A stretch of 64,000 nt of DNA from Actinobacteria bacterium HGW-Actinobacteria-5 (GTDB taxonomy: Bacteria; Actinomycetota; Actinomycetes; Propionibacteriales; Propionibacteriaceae), in NCBI GenBank assembly GCA_002843035.1, contig PHEV01000008.1, positions 1 to 64,000 on the forward strand, in the 5' to 3' direction. Position 1 is the stretch's first letter; every line of letters starts with the position of its first letter. Of this stretch, positions 39,478 through 48,461 are shown piece after piece. The position numbers were made by a program, and so were the translations under genes. The notes beneath the pieces were generated by a model. That model made no database searches. It was not told the origin of the DNA and was given only the letters and a program-made list of their open reading frames with translations.

Positions 39478-40595
39478 GTGCCCGGCGAATCCGGCTGCTG
39501 ATCTGGAAGGAATTCACCCAGCTGCGCCGCGATCCACTCCTGATCCGGTTGCTGCTGGTCATGCCCGTCCTGCAGCTGATCCTGTTCGGCTACGTGGTGG
39601 CCGTGGACATCCGCAACCTCGCCACGGCGGTGGTGGACCTCGACCAGACGTCCACCTCGCGCAAGCTCGAGGCCGCCTTCTCCGGCTCGGGCTACTTCAC
39701 GATCACGCAGACCCCCGCGACCGAGGACGACCTGCGTCCGCTGCTCGACCGCGGCACCGTCAAGGTCGCGCTGGTCATCCCGGAGGGCACCCAGGACCGG
39801 CTCGACCGCGGCGAGACCGCGCCGATCGGGATCATCGTCGACGGCTCGGACTCGCAGATCTCCGCCGTCGGTAGCGGGTACGCGTCCCAGATCATCGCGC
39901 AGTTCAACGCCGACCGGATGACCGAGCAGGGCGTGAGCGTCACTGCTCCGGGCATCGACGCGCAGGTACGGGTGATGTTCAACCCGACCCTCGATCCGGT
40001 GAACACGATGATCCCCGGCCTGATCGCGGCGATCATGATGATCTCGCTGATGGCGATCATGAGTCAGGCGGTGGTGAAGGAGCGGGAGTCGGGGACGCTG
40101 GAGCAGATGTTTGTCACGCCGATCCACGCCACCGAGTACCTGATCGGAAAGCTCACCCCGTACGCGGCCCTCGCGACGGCGCAGATGCTGCTGGTCGCCG
40201 CCGGCGGACTGTTCTGGTTCCGGGTGCCCTTCAACGGGAACTTCTGGGTCGTGCTGGTGGGGCTGGCCCTGTTCATGCTCACCTGCATCGGGCTGGGCCT
40301 GCTGGTCTCGCTGGTGTCGAGAACCCGGCACCAGGCACAGCAGGCGGTGATGTTCATCATGATCCCGACGATGGTGCTGTCCGGGTTCATCTTCCCGATC
40401 CAGTCGATGCCGGCGATCATCCAGCCCCTGACGAACCTGATCCCGCTGACCTGGGCGCTGGAAGTGCTGCGTGGCGCCTTCGTGAAGGGCAGCGGGTTCG
40501 AGGCGCTGGCCGTCCCCATGATCGTGCTGGCCGGGTTCGCCGTGGTGATCTTCGGCGCGTCCATCGTCGCCACCCGACGCCGGATCGCCGAGTGA
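39474..40595 (+). CDS. ABC-2 type permease (YbhS/R-like)
   Basis: LIWKEFTQLRRDPLLIRLLLVMPVLQLILFGYVV...VKERESGTLEQMFVTPI. Confidence 0.92.
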   Translation: MSARRIRLLIWKEFTQLRRDPLLIRLLLVMPVLQLILFGYVVAVDIRNLATAVVDLDQTSTSRKLEAAFSGSGYFTITQTPATEDDLRPLLDRGTVKVALVIPEGTQDRLDRGETAPIGIIVDGSDSQISAVGSGYASQIIAQFNADRMTEQGVSVTAPGIDAQVRVMFNPTLDPVNTMIPGLIAAIMMISLMAIMSQAVVKERESGTLEQMFVTPIHATEYLIGKLTPYAALATAQMLLVAAGGLFWFRVPFNGNFWVVLVGLALFMLTCIGLGLLVSLVSRTRHQAQQAVMFIMIPTMVLSGFIFPIQSMPAIIQPLTNLIPLTWALEVLRGAFVKGSGFEALAVPMIVLAGFAVVIFGASIVATRRRIAE

Positions 40596-40605
40596 GGAGG
40601 CACGG

Positions 40606-41610
40606 ATGAGTGAGACGCCCGACAGGGTCCCCGAGGAGCCGCGAGGAACGAGCGGCGCCACCTCGGGCCCTGCACCCGACACCGAACCTGCCATCTCCCT
40701 GCGCGGCCTGACCAAGACCTTCGGCGACTTCACCGCGGTGGACGGCATCGACCTGGACGTGCCGCGCGGCCAGATCTTCGGCTTCCTCGGCCCGAACGGG
40801 TCGGGCAAGACCACGACGATCCGGATGCTGACCGGGACCCTGCGTCCGAAGGCGGGACAGGCTCGCGTCCTCGGCGTCGACGTGGTGCGGCACCCTGACC
40901 GGGTGAAGCGGCGGATCGGCTACATGAGCCAGAAGTTCGCCCTGTTCGAGGACATGACCGTCGAGGAGAACCTGAGGTTCTATGCCGGCGTCTACGACCT
41001 CGACCCGCAGGTGTTCGCCGCCCAGCGGGAGTACGTGCTGCGGATGGCCGATCTGGTCGGACGCGAGGACGAGCTCACCCGCAACCTTTCCGTCGGCTGG
41101 CGCCAGCGGCTGGCGCTGGGGGCGGCCACGATCCACGAGCCCGAACTGCTGTTCCTGGACGAGCCGACCTCCGGCGTCGACCCGGTGGCCCGACGGCAGT
41201 TCTGGGACCTGCTCTACGACCTGGCCAGCCGGGGCGTGACCCTGTTCGTGACCACGCACTACATGGACGAGGCCGCGCACTGCAACCGGCTGGCGTTCAT
41301 CTACCGAGGCCGGATCATCGCCGACGGCAGCCCCGCGGAGATCCGCGCCGACCACATGGAGCAGCGGATCTTCGACATCACCACCCGCTACGCGGACGCG
41401 GTGCTCCCCCAGCTCGAGAACGACCCCGAGATCGAGGAGGCGTACCTGTCCGGGGCGTCCCTGCACGCGGTGGTGTCCGCGTCCTCGACGCTCACCGACG
41501 CGTCCCTCCGGCAGCGCCTGGTCGCCGCCGGATGCCCCGACACCGTGGTGGCCGAGGTCGACCCGTCCATCGAGGACGTGTTCGTCAACCTGGTCGCCCG
41601 GCAGCGCTGA
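40606..41610 (+). CDS. ABC transporter ATP-binding protein (YbhF C-half-like)
   Basis: GFLGPNGSGKTTTIRML, LSVGWRQRLALGAAT, LLFLDEPTSGVDPVARRQFWD. Confidence 0.93.
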   Translation: MSETPDRVPEEPRGTSGATSGPAPDTEPAISLRGLTKTFGDFTAVDGIDLDVPRGQIFGFLGPNGSGKTTTIRMLTGTLRPKAGQARVLGVDVVRHPDRVKRRIGYMSQKFALFEDMTVEENLRFYAGVYDLDPQVFAAQREYVLRMADLVGREDELTRNLSVGWRQRLALGAATIHEPELLFLDEPTSGVDPVARRQFWDLLYDLASRGVTLFVTTHYMDEAAHCNRLAFIYRGRIIADGSPAEIRADHMEQRIFDITTRYADAVLPQLENDPEIEEAYLSGASLHAVVSASSTLTDASLRQRLVAAGCPDTVVAEVDPSIEDVFVNLVARQR

Positions 41611-41665
41611 ACGGAAAGGGAACCGTCCCCTTCCCGTTCACCAGGTCCGTCCCCATTCCCGTTCA
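41608..41665. repeat. GGGGACGGTTC-family repeat between convergent genes
   Basis: TGAACGGAAAGGGAACCGTCCCCTTCCCGTTCA (41608-41640) followed by a partial second unit CCAGGTCCGTCCCCATTCCCGTTCA. Confidence 0.85.
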
Positions 41666-42367
41666 GGGACGGGGCAGCAGTCCGGCCAGCAGCCAGGTCG
41701 CGCCCAGCAGCAGTGCGCCGACGGTGAGCACGAGCCACAGCAGCGTCCACACCACCCGCGGCACGTGCGTGAGGCCCGCGAGCTGGGCGGCATCCGAACC
41801 CGGAGACCGGGAGACCAACAGCTCGACCACCGGCCGCGGTGCTGACAGGAGAAGGAGCCACGCGAGCCCGGTGGCCAGCCAGCCCGCCATGGTCGGCGTC
41901 GCGTACCAGGAGACGAAGCCGACCAGGACGCCGGTGGCGAGCACGACCAGAGCGCCATAGAGATTGCGCAGCTTGATCAGCATGAGCGCGAGCAGCAGGA
42001 CGAGCAGCCACAGCAGCCCGACGGCGTAGCCGGCGCCGGCGAGCCACGCGGCGCCCAGTCCCACGACAGACGCGGCGGGGTAGCCGGCGAAGAGCACGGC
42101 CACCATGCCGGGCCCGGTCGGACGACCGCGGCTGAGGGTGAGCCCGGAGGTGTCGGAATGCAGGCGGATGCCGCTGAGTTTGCGTCCCACCAGCAGCGCG
42201 ACGACGGCGTGGCCGGCTTCGTGGCAGACCGTCACCAGCATTCGCACCGGGGGCCAGACGAGCAGCACGAGTGCCACCGCGATTGCGGCGATCACCGCGG
42301 AGACGGTCGGGGCCGGTGGCGGGTGGGCAGCAAGGGCCCGCGTCCAGAGCTCGCCGAGCACGTCCAT
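41663..42367 (-). CDS. M50B-like membrane metalloprotease
   Basis: VTVCHEAGHAVVALLVGRKLSGIRLHSDTSGLT; multiple TM segments. Confidence 0.85.
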   Translation of the reverse strand: MDVLGELWTRALAAHPPPAPTVSAVIAAIAVALVLLVWPPVRMLVTVCHEAGHAVVALLVGRKLSGIRLHSDTSGLTLSRGRPTGPGMVAVLFAGYPAASVVGLGAAWLAGAGYAVGLLWLLVLLLALMLIKLRNLYGALVVLATGVLVGFVSWYATPTMAGWLATGLAWLLLLSAPRPVVELLVSRSPGSDAAQLAGLTHVPRVVWTLLWLVLTVGALLLGATWLLAGLLPRP

Positions 42368-42494
42368 GCCCTCGTTCCTACCACGGGGACGCGAGTCGAC
42401 CGCCGAACCGCCGGGATGTGGCGGGTGGGGCGATCGGGACGCATCGAGTGGCCAGATCGCGTCATGAGCCTGTCGCGGCAGGCAGGATGGGCCT

Positions 42495-43157
42495 GTGTTG
42501 CGAATGGCGATGTGGTGGGCGCTCGACTATCTGTGGGCAGCGCTGGTCTGGGCCAGCACGCTCTTCGCCCCACCAACTCCCGACCACTACGCCCAGGGCA
42601 CCGGACGGACGGTGGTGGTACTCCCCGGGGTCTACGAGAACTGGGCCTTCCTGCGTCCGCTGATCGTGCCGCTGCACCGTCGCGGATACCGGGTGCACGT
42701 GGTCGCCGAGCTGGGCTACAACCGATCCCCGATCGCGGACGGTGCGGCGGCGGTGCTCGACCTGCTCGCCGTTCGCGACCTGCGTGACGTGGTGCTGGTC
42801 GGCCACAGCAAGGGCGGGCTGATCGGCAAGCTCGCGATGCTGGGTGACACGGACGGACGGATCTCCTCGCTGGTCACGATCTGCACGCCGTTCCACGGCT
42901 CGAGCCGTGCCCGGCTGCTGCCGCTGCCGAGTGTCACTCCGTTGGCGCCGGGTCACCCCGGCCTGGTGGCACTGGGCGACCCCCACCCGGTGAACGCCCG
43001 GATCACTTCCCTGGCCACCACCTTCGACGAGCACGTCCCCGAGGGCAGCGAACTCCCCGGCGCGTGCAACGTGACGCTTGACGTGCCCGGCCACTTCCTC
43101 CCGATCGGTCACCCGAAGGTGCTGGCCGAGGTGCTCGCCGTGCTGGAGCGACCCTGA
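42495..43157 (+). CDS. alpha/beta hydrolase (lipase-like)
   Basis: VVVLPGVYENWAFLRPLIVPL, VVLVGHSKGGLIGKLAML, VPGHFLPIGHPKVL. Confidence 0.85.
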   Translation: MLRMAMWWALDYLWAALVWASTLFAPPTPDHYAQGTGRTVVVLPGVYENWAFLRPLIVPLHRRGYRVHVVAELGYNRSPIADGAAAVLDLLAVRDLRDVVLVGHSKGGLIGKLAMLGDTDGRISSLVTICTPFHGSSRARLLPLPSVTPLAPGHPGLVALGDPHPVNARITSLATTFDEHVPEGSELPGACNVTLDVPGHFLPIGHPKVLAEVLAVLERP

Positions 43158-43168
43158 CGGGCACCCGG

Positions 43169-43242
43169 ACCGGATTGGGGACGGTTCCGAACTCGGTCCA
43201 CTACGCAGAATGGACCGAGTTCGGAACCGTCCCCAATCCGGT
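43169..43242. terminator. perfect 32-bp inverted repeat with 10-nt loop between convergent genes (GGGGACGGTTC family)
   Basis: accggattggggacggttccgaactcggtcca / ctacgcagaa / tggaccgagttcggaaccgtccccaatccggt. Confidence 0.85.
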
Positions 43243-43246
43243 TCGG

Positions 43247-43846
43247 TCAGACGAGGCTGACGGCCTGGTCGAAGCCAAGCCGGGGGTTGCGCGGGAAGGA
43301 GCCGTCATCGGCGACGTGGCCGATGTTCACGACCATGATCGTGTGCAGGGACGTGCCGGCGAAGAACTCCGCGTCGATCCCGGCGGCGTTGATGCCGCCC
43401 ATCGGGCCGGCGTCCAGGCCGGTAGCCCGGACCGCGAGGATGAAGCCGCCGGCGGCGAGCCACGCATTGTTGGTGGCCATCGCACGCCGAAGCTCGTCGT
43501 TCGCGGCGAACCGCTCACGCGCACCCTGGGACTGCGGGTTGACCACCGGCAGATGCACGTGGAAGTCGGTGTCCGCAGCGAGGATGGCCACGACGGGAGC
43601 GGACGCCGACTTCGCCCGGTTGCCCTCGGCGAGCAGCGGCAGCAGCCGGGCCCTGGCGGCCTCGGAGCGGACGAAGGTGATCCGCAGCGGCTGGCTGTTC
43701 AGCGCGGTGGGCGTGTACTTGGCAAGTTCGTAGATGCGGGCGAGCTGTTCATCGGAGACCTCTTCCGGGGTGAACCGGTAGGCGGTGTGCATGTCGGTGA
43801 AGATGCTCTCCGCGGTCTGCGATGGGGCGGTGGTCTCGGTGGTCAC
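43247..43846 (-). CDS. nitroreductase family protein (RutE/HadB-like)
   Basis: HTAYRFTPEEVSDEQLARIYELAKYTPTALNSQPLRITFVRS...GLDAGPMGGINAAGIDAEFF. Confidence 0.88.
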   Translation of the reverse strand: MTTETTAPSQTAESIFTDMHTAYRFTPEEVSDEQLARIYELAKYTPTALNSQPLRITFVRSEAARARLLPLLAEGNRAKSASAPVVAILAADTDFHVHLPVVNPQSQGARERFAANDELRRAMATNNAWLAAGGFILAVRATGLDAGPMGGINAAGIDAEFFAGTSLHTIMVVNIGHVADDGSFPRNPRLGFDQAVSLV

Positions 43847-43864
43847 GTACGTCGCTTCCAGAAG

Positions 43865-43882
43865 TAGTTGAGAGCTGAACTA
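43865..43882. promoter_or_regulatory. putative regulator-binding palindrome TAGTTGAGAGCTGAACTA
   Basis: 7 of 9 paired positions; overlaps TATAGT upstream of the nitroreductase start. Confidence 0.45.
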
Positions 43883-44075
43883 TATCACCGTGGTAGCGCA
43901 AACCCAATCGCGACTCGGTTTGACGCGAGAGGCCCGGACTGATGGAATTGCTGCATCCCCGACGCCGCGGTCCAGCCTGGCTGGCCGAGGTGGAGGCCTG
44001 CCCTCCAACGTTCGCCCTCCGACGCCTGCGGAACGGGATCTTCCCAACGTCGTTCCTAGCCAGCGGAGTAATCCC

Positions 44076-45244
44076 GTGTACAGGCAATTCCTTGCCCGCC
44101 CGACGCACGAACGTGCGCGCGTCGTTCTGCTGTGCGCCTTCGCGCTCAGCGGAGTGATCTCGTTCTCGTGGCTGGCACGCATCCCGAGCGTCCGGGACGG
44201 GCTGGGACTGGACGCCATCGAACTCGGCGGCATCCTGCTGGTCGGCTCGATCGGCGCACTCGCCACCGTTTTCGCGTCCTCTGCGATCGTGGCCCGGTTC
44301 GGCAGCGCCCGCGTGTTCGGGGTCGGGACCGTCGTGATGAGTGCGGGCTTCACCCTGATGGGGATCGGCCCCGCGCTGGCGTCCCTGTGGGTCTTCGGCG
44401 TGGGCATCGTGATCAACGGCATCGGGGGCGCCCTGCTGAACGTCCCGATGAACGTGGAATCGGCCCGGATCGAGCAGGCCTACCGCAGGGCCGTGATCCC
44501 CCACTTCCACGCTGCGTTCTCCGTGGGAGCGGTCGCGGGATCGGCACTCGGCGCGGCCTGCGCGTCGCTCGGCATCCCCGTGGCGATCCAGTTCGCGGTC
44601 GTCGGGGTGGCCGTCGGCGCCCTCCGCCTCGCCGCGCTCGCAGCGGGCATGGTGATGCCCGGCGCGGCCGTCCACCGCTCCCGGACGCCCAGGCCCTCGA
44701 CCTCCGCGATGTCCGCCTGGACGGAACGCCGCACCCTCCTGATCGGCGTGGTGGCCTTCGCCGCAGCGCTGAGCGAGGGCGCGGCCAACAACTGGCTCTC
44801 GCTGGCCTTCGTCGACGGCTTCCGTTCCACCGAGGCCTTCGGCGGAATCGTGCTCGCGATCTTCATCGGCTGCATGACGATCGTCCGGATCATCGGCACC
44901 CGGGCGATCGACCGGCTTGGACGCGTTGCCAGCCTGCAGCTCTCCGGACTGTTCGGCATCCTCGGGGTCAGCCTGTTCGGGCTGGCCAACCTCCCGCAGG
45001 TCGCCCTGATCGGGGTGGCGCTGTGGGGTGTCGGCGCGGCGCTGTGCTTCCCGATCGCGGTCGCGGCGGAGCCCCACTGATCGGCGTGGTCGCCTCAGCC
45101 CTCGGCGGTACCCAGCACGCGCTGCTCGTGGTGCTGGTGGCGATCCTGGCCAGCCTCCTGGTCTCGCACCAGGTCGGGCCCGTGCTCACCCGGGTGGCCG
45201 ATCCTCGGGAGGCGCTGGACGCGGAGTCGGTGCCCGCGGCCTGA
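44076..45244 (+). pseudogene. MFS transporter disrupted by frameshift/internal deletion near 45070
   Basis: Frame 1: VYRQFLARPTHERARVVLLCAFALSGVISFSWLARIPSVRDGL...GVGAALCFPIAVAAEPH*; the final TM segments GAPLIGVVASALGGTQHALLVVLVAILASLLVSHQVGPVL continue in another frame to a stop at 45244. Confidence 0.8.
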
Positions 45245-45306
45245 GCGTCAGCGGGTCGGCATCACGCCGTAACGTGGCTGTCAGATTCCTCCGCTAATCT
45301 CCCGCC

Positions 45307-46023
45307 ATGCCGAGGGCAGTGCGCGCGACGATCGTTCAGCCGGACCCGCATGTGCCGGTGGACCGATTCGGCCCCTGGCTGGCGAGCAACCGGGTGCTGG
45401 TGCGCGCGGTTCCGCTGTGGCTGCGCGATGTGCCCAAGGTCGGCGACCTGGGCGACGGCCTGCTCGTACTCGGCGGCATCATGAGTGCCCACGACGGTGC
45501 CGAGTACTCGTGGCTGGAGCCGCTCAAGCAGCTGATGGTCGACGCGGTGGACGCCGAAATCCCCACGCTCGCGATCTGCCTGGGCCACCAGTTGCTGGCC
45601 GAGGCCTTCGGTGGCCAGGTGACGGTCTCGCACCCGGGCGGCGGCGAGCACGGTGCCTACCCCGTGACCTGGCACGAGGCGGCCTCCGGCGACCCGTTGC
45701 TGGGTCGGCTCGCGGAGGGCGGACGCACGCTGCTCGCCGAGTCCCACTCCGACGCGGTCACCAGGCTCCCGGACGGGGCGGTGCAGCTGGCCAGCACCGA
45801 GCGGTACCCCAACCAGGCCTTCCGGGTCGGCTCGGCCGTCGGGGTGCAGTTCCATCCCGAGGCGTCCCCCGACCTGATGGGGCGCTGGGCTGAACTCACC
45901 GGTGGCGACGCCCGCACGATGCGACGCTCGATGCACGCTCAGGACACCGAGATCTCCCGCAACGGGCGGCTGCTCGCACAGGCGTTCTGCGGTCAGTTGC
46001 GCGCGAAGGCCCTGGCCGCCTGA
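45307..46023 (+). CDS. class I glutamine amidotransferase domain protein
   Basis: LAICLGHQLLAEAFGG (nucleophile Cys) and AVGVQFHPEASPDLM. Confidence 0.92.
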   Translation: MPRAVRATIVQPDPHVPVDRFGPWLASNRVLVRAVPLWLRDVPKVGDLGDGLLVLGGIMSAHDGAEYSWLEPLKQLMVDAVDAEIPTLAICLGHQLLAEAFGGQVTVSHPGGGEHGAYPVTWHEAASGDPLLGRLAEGGRTLLAESHSDAVTRLPDGAVQLASTERYPNQAFRVGSAVGVQFHPEASPDLMGRWAELTGGDARTMRRSMHAQDTEISRNGRLLAQAFCGQLRAKALAA

Positions 46024-46072
46024 TATCAGGCCCGGATGGCCTATGGTGGTCGCCAGCAACCCGGGAGCCTGA

Positions 46073-46504
46073 ATGATCCGCCTACTGCCCTTCGTCGTCG
46101 AAGCCGTGATCCTCGTGTTCTGCCTGATCGACGCGATCCTTGCCGACGATTCGAGGGTGCGGAACCTGCCCAAGTGGGGCTGGATCCTCCTGATCATCGT
46201 CATCCCGCTGGTCGGCGGCATCGCCTGGCTCGTCGCCGGCCGCCCGGTGAACGCGCCACCAAGACAGGTGCCGTGGCCCTCCCGTACCGCCGGCTACCCG
46301 GAGACGGAGCGTCCGGCCCACCTGCGGCCGAAGGCCCCCGACGACGACCCCGAGTTCCTGGCGAGCCTGAAGAAGTCGAACTCCGACCATGAGCGCATGC
46401 TCAAGCAGTGGGAGGACGACCTGCGCCGCCGCGAGGAGGACCTGCGCAAGCAGTCCGATGCGGGCCCGGACGCCACGCCGGACGCAGGCCCGGACGAACG
46501 CTGA
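46073..46504 (+). CDS. PLDc N-terminal-type small membrane protein
   Basis: AVILVFCLIDAILADDSRVRNLPKWGWILLIIVIPLVGGIAWLVAGRP. Confidence 0.85.
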   Translation: MIRLLPFVVEAVILVFCLIDAILADDSRVRNLPKWGWILLIIVIPLVGGIAWLVAGRPVNAPPRQVPWPSRTAGYPETERPAHLRPKAPDDDPEFLASLKKSNSDHERMLKQWEDDLRRREEDLRKQSDAGPDATPDAGPDER

Positions 46505-46534
46505 CCCGGCCCCGCTACCGAATCGGCGAGTACC

Positions 46535-47476
46535 TCACCCGGTCACGGCCGGCTCGGACTCGGACAGCGCGGAAGGCGGCACGGGTTCGGTCGGGACAGG
46601 TGGACGCCGGGCGCCGACCAGGACGCCGGCGACGACCACGATGCCGCCGAGCAGTTCGAGCCAGGTGGGACGCTCGCCCAGCGCCAGCGCGGCGGTGAGG
46701 ATGCCGACCACGGGCACCAGCATCGAGAACGGCGCCACGACGCCGGCGGGGTGCCGGGCCAGCAGCCACGTCCAGATCCCTGAACCGACCGCGGTCGCGA
46801 TGATGCAGGTGTAGGCCAGCCCCACCCACGCGGGCAGCGCGGACGCGCTCAGCGAACCCGCCAGCGCCGTCCAGATCTGCCCCGGCCCTTCGAAGACCAG
46901 CGACAGCGCGAGCATCGGCACCGGCACGACCACGGACATCCACAAGGTCAGATGCAGCGGGTTCGGCGGCTGGGCCAGCCTGCTGGCGAGGTTGCCGAAC
47001 GCCCAGCCGAGCCCGCCGGCGAGCACGAGCAGGAACGGCACCAGCGCTGCGGCCTGGGCGCGGGAGGCCCCGACGAGGGCCATGCCGAGGATCGCCACCG
47101 CGATCCCCAGCCACTGGCGTCCGCGCACCCGCTCACCGAGCAGCAGCGCGCCGAGGATCAGGGTGAACGGTGCGGACGCCTGCAGCACGAGGGAGGCGAG
47201 GCCGGTAGGCATCCCGGCCGCCATGCCCCAGTAGAGGAACGTGAACTGGGCCACACCGAAGCCGAGGCCGTAGCCCACCAGCCAACGCAGACGAACCTGC
47301 GGCCGGGGCACGAACAGCAGGGTCGGTACGGCGATCAGGGCGAACCGCAGCGCGACCAGGAAGAAAGGCGGGAACTGGCCGAGCGAGGCATGGATCGCCA
47401 GGAAGTTCACGCCCCACAGCGCGGCCACGATGACGGCGAGCAGGCGATGACGAACAGGCACCACACCATCGTCCAC
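46535..47476 (-). CDS. EamA/DMT family transporter
   Basis: LLAVIVAALWGVNFLAIHASLGQFPPFFLVALRF; two EamA-like halves. Confidence 0.9.
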   Translation of the reverse strand: MDDGVVPVRHRLLAVIVAALWGVNFLAIHASLGQFPPFFLVALRFALIAVPTLLFVPRPQVRLRWLVGYGLGFGVAQFTFLYWGMAAGMPTGLASLVLQASAPFTLILGALLLGERVRGRQWLGIAVAILGMALVGASRAQAAALVPFLLVLAGGLGWAFGNLASRLAQPPNPLHLTLWMSVVVPVPMLALSLVFEGPGQIWTALAGSLSASALPAWVGLAYTCIIATAVGSGIWTWLLARHPAGVVAPFSMLVPVVGILTAALALGERPTWLELLGGIVVVAGVLVGARRPPVPTEPVPPSALSESEPAVTG

Positions 47477-47532
47477 GAAGTTTTCTTGAAGTACCAGCGC
47501 ATGATTGTGAATCTTTACTTTAGGCTGGCTTC

Positions 47533-48432
47533 ATGGATGTGCGACACCTCGAGCTGCTCCGCGAACTGGCCGACCGCGGCACGGTCACGGCCGTGGCCGA
47601 GGCGACCTTCCGCTCGCCATCGGCGGTGAGCCAGCAGCTGCGCAGCGCCGAGCGCGCGTTCGGCACGGCGCTGGTCGAGCCGGACGGACGTGGACTGCGG
47701 CTCACCGCGGCCGGACGGCTGCTGGCCGAGGGAGCGGTGGGAGTGGCGACCGAACTCGGACGGCTGCAGCGCGGGCTGGACGACCTGCGCGGCCACCCGT
47801 CCGGCGTGGTGCGGATCGCGGGCCTGCCGAGCGCCGTGGAGTTCCTGGTGCCGGGTCTGGTCTCGCGGCTGGCCGGCACCGACGTCGAGGTGGAGCTCAC
47901 CGACGAGGACGTCGCCGAGGCGGACTTCGCGTCCCGGGCGGCCGACCACGACCTGGTGATCGGGCACAGCCTCGCCGACGTACCCGCCGGCTCCGACCGC
48001 CTGCTTACCCGCGTCCTCGCCCACGAGCCGCTCGACGTGGCCCTGCCGGCGTCCCACCGACTGGCCGGGCTCCCCGCACTCACCGCAGCCGACCTCGCGG
48101 GCGAGCGCTGGATCGGGGTGCCCCTGGGCTTCCCCTTCGACACGGTGCGGATCGCGATCGAGAACCGCGCCGGAGTGGCGCTGCAGATCGTGCAGCGGAT
48201 CCGCGACAACCGGGTCGTCGAGGCACTGGTCGCGGCCGGGGTGGCCTGCGCCCTGCTGCCGCGATTCACCACCCGCCCGCGGGCGGGGGTCGTGCTGGTC
48301 CCCCTGACCGACGTGCGCTCGGTGCGCTCGATCGTCGCGCTGGGTCGTCCGGACCGGCTCGAGCGCGCCGCCGTCCGGCTGGCCCTGGGCGCGCTGGTCG
48401 AGAGCGGCCGGGACGCCGAAACCACGCGCTAG
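47533..48432 (+). CDS. LysR family transcriptional regulator
   Basis: MDVRHLELLRELADRGTVTAVAEATFRSPSAVSQQLRSAERAFGTALVEPDGRGLRLTAAG; divergent from the EamA gene. Confidence 0.94.
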   Translation: MDVRHLELLRELADRGTVTAVAEATFRSPSAVSQQLRSAERAFGTALVEPDGRGLRLTAAGRLLAEGAVGVATELGRLQRGLDDLRGHPSGVVRIAGLPSAVEFLVPGLVSRLAGTDVEVELTDEDVAEADFASRAADHDLVIGHSLADVPAGSDRLLTRVLAHEPLDVALPASHRLAGLPALTAADLAGERWIGVPLGFPFDTVRIAIENRAGVALQIVQRIRDNRVVEALVAAGVACALLPRFTTRPRAGVVLVPLTDVRSVRSIVALGRPDRLERAAVRLALGALVESGRDAETTR

Positions 48433-48461
48433 CCTCGTCCGCGGCAGCGAAGGGAGCCTCC

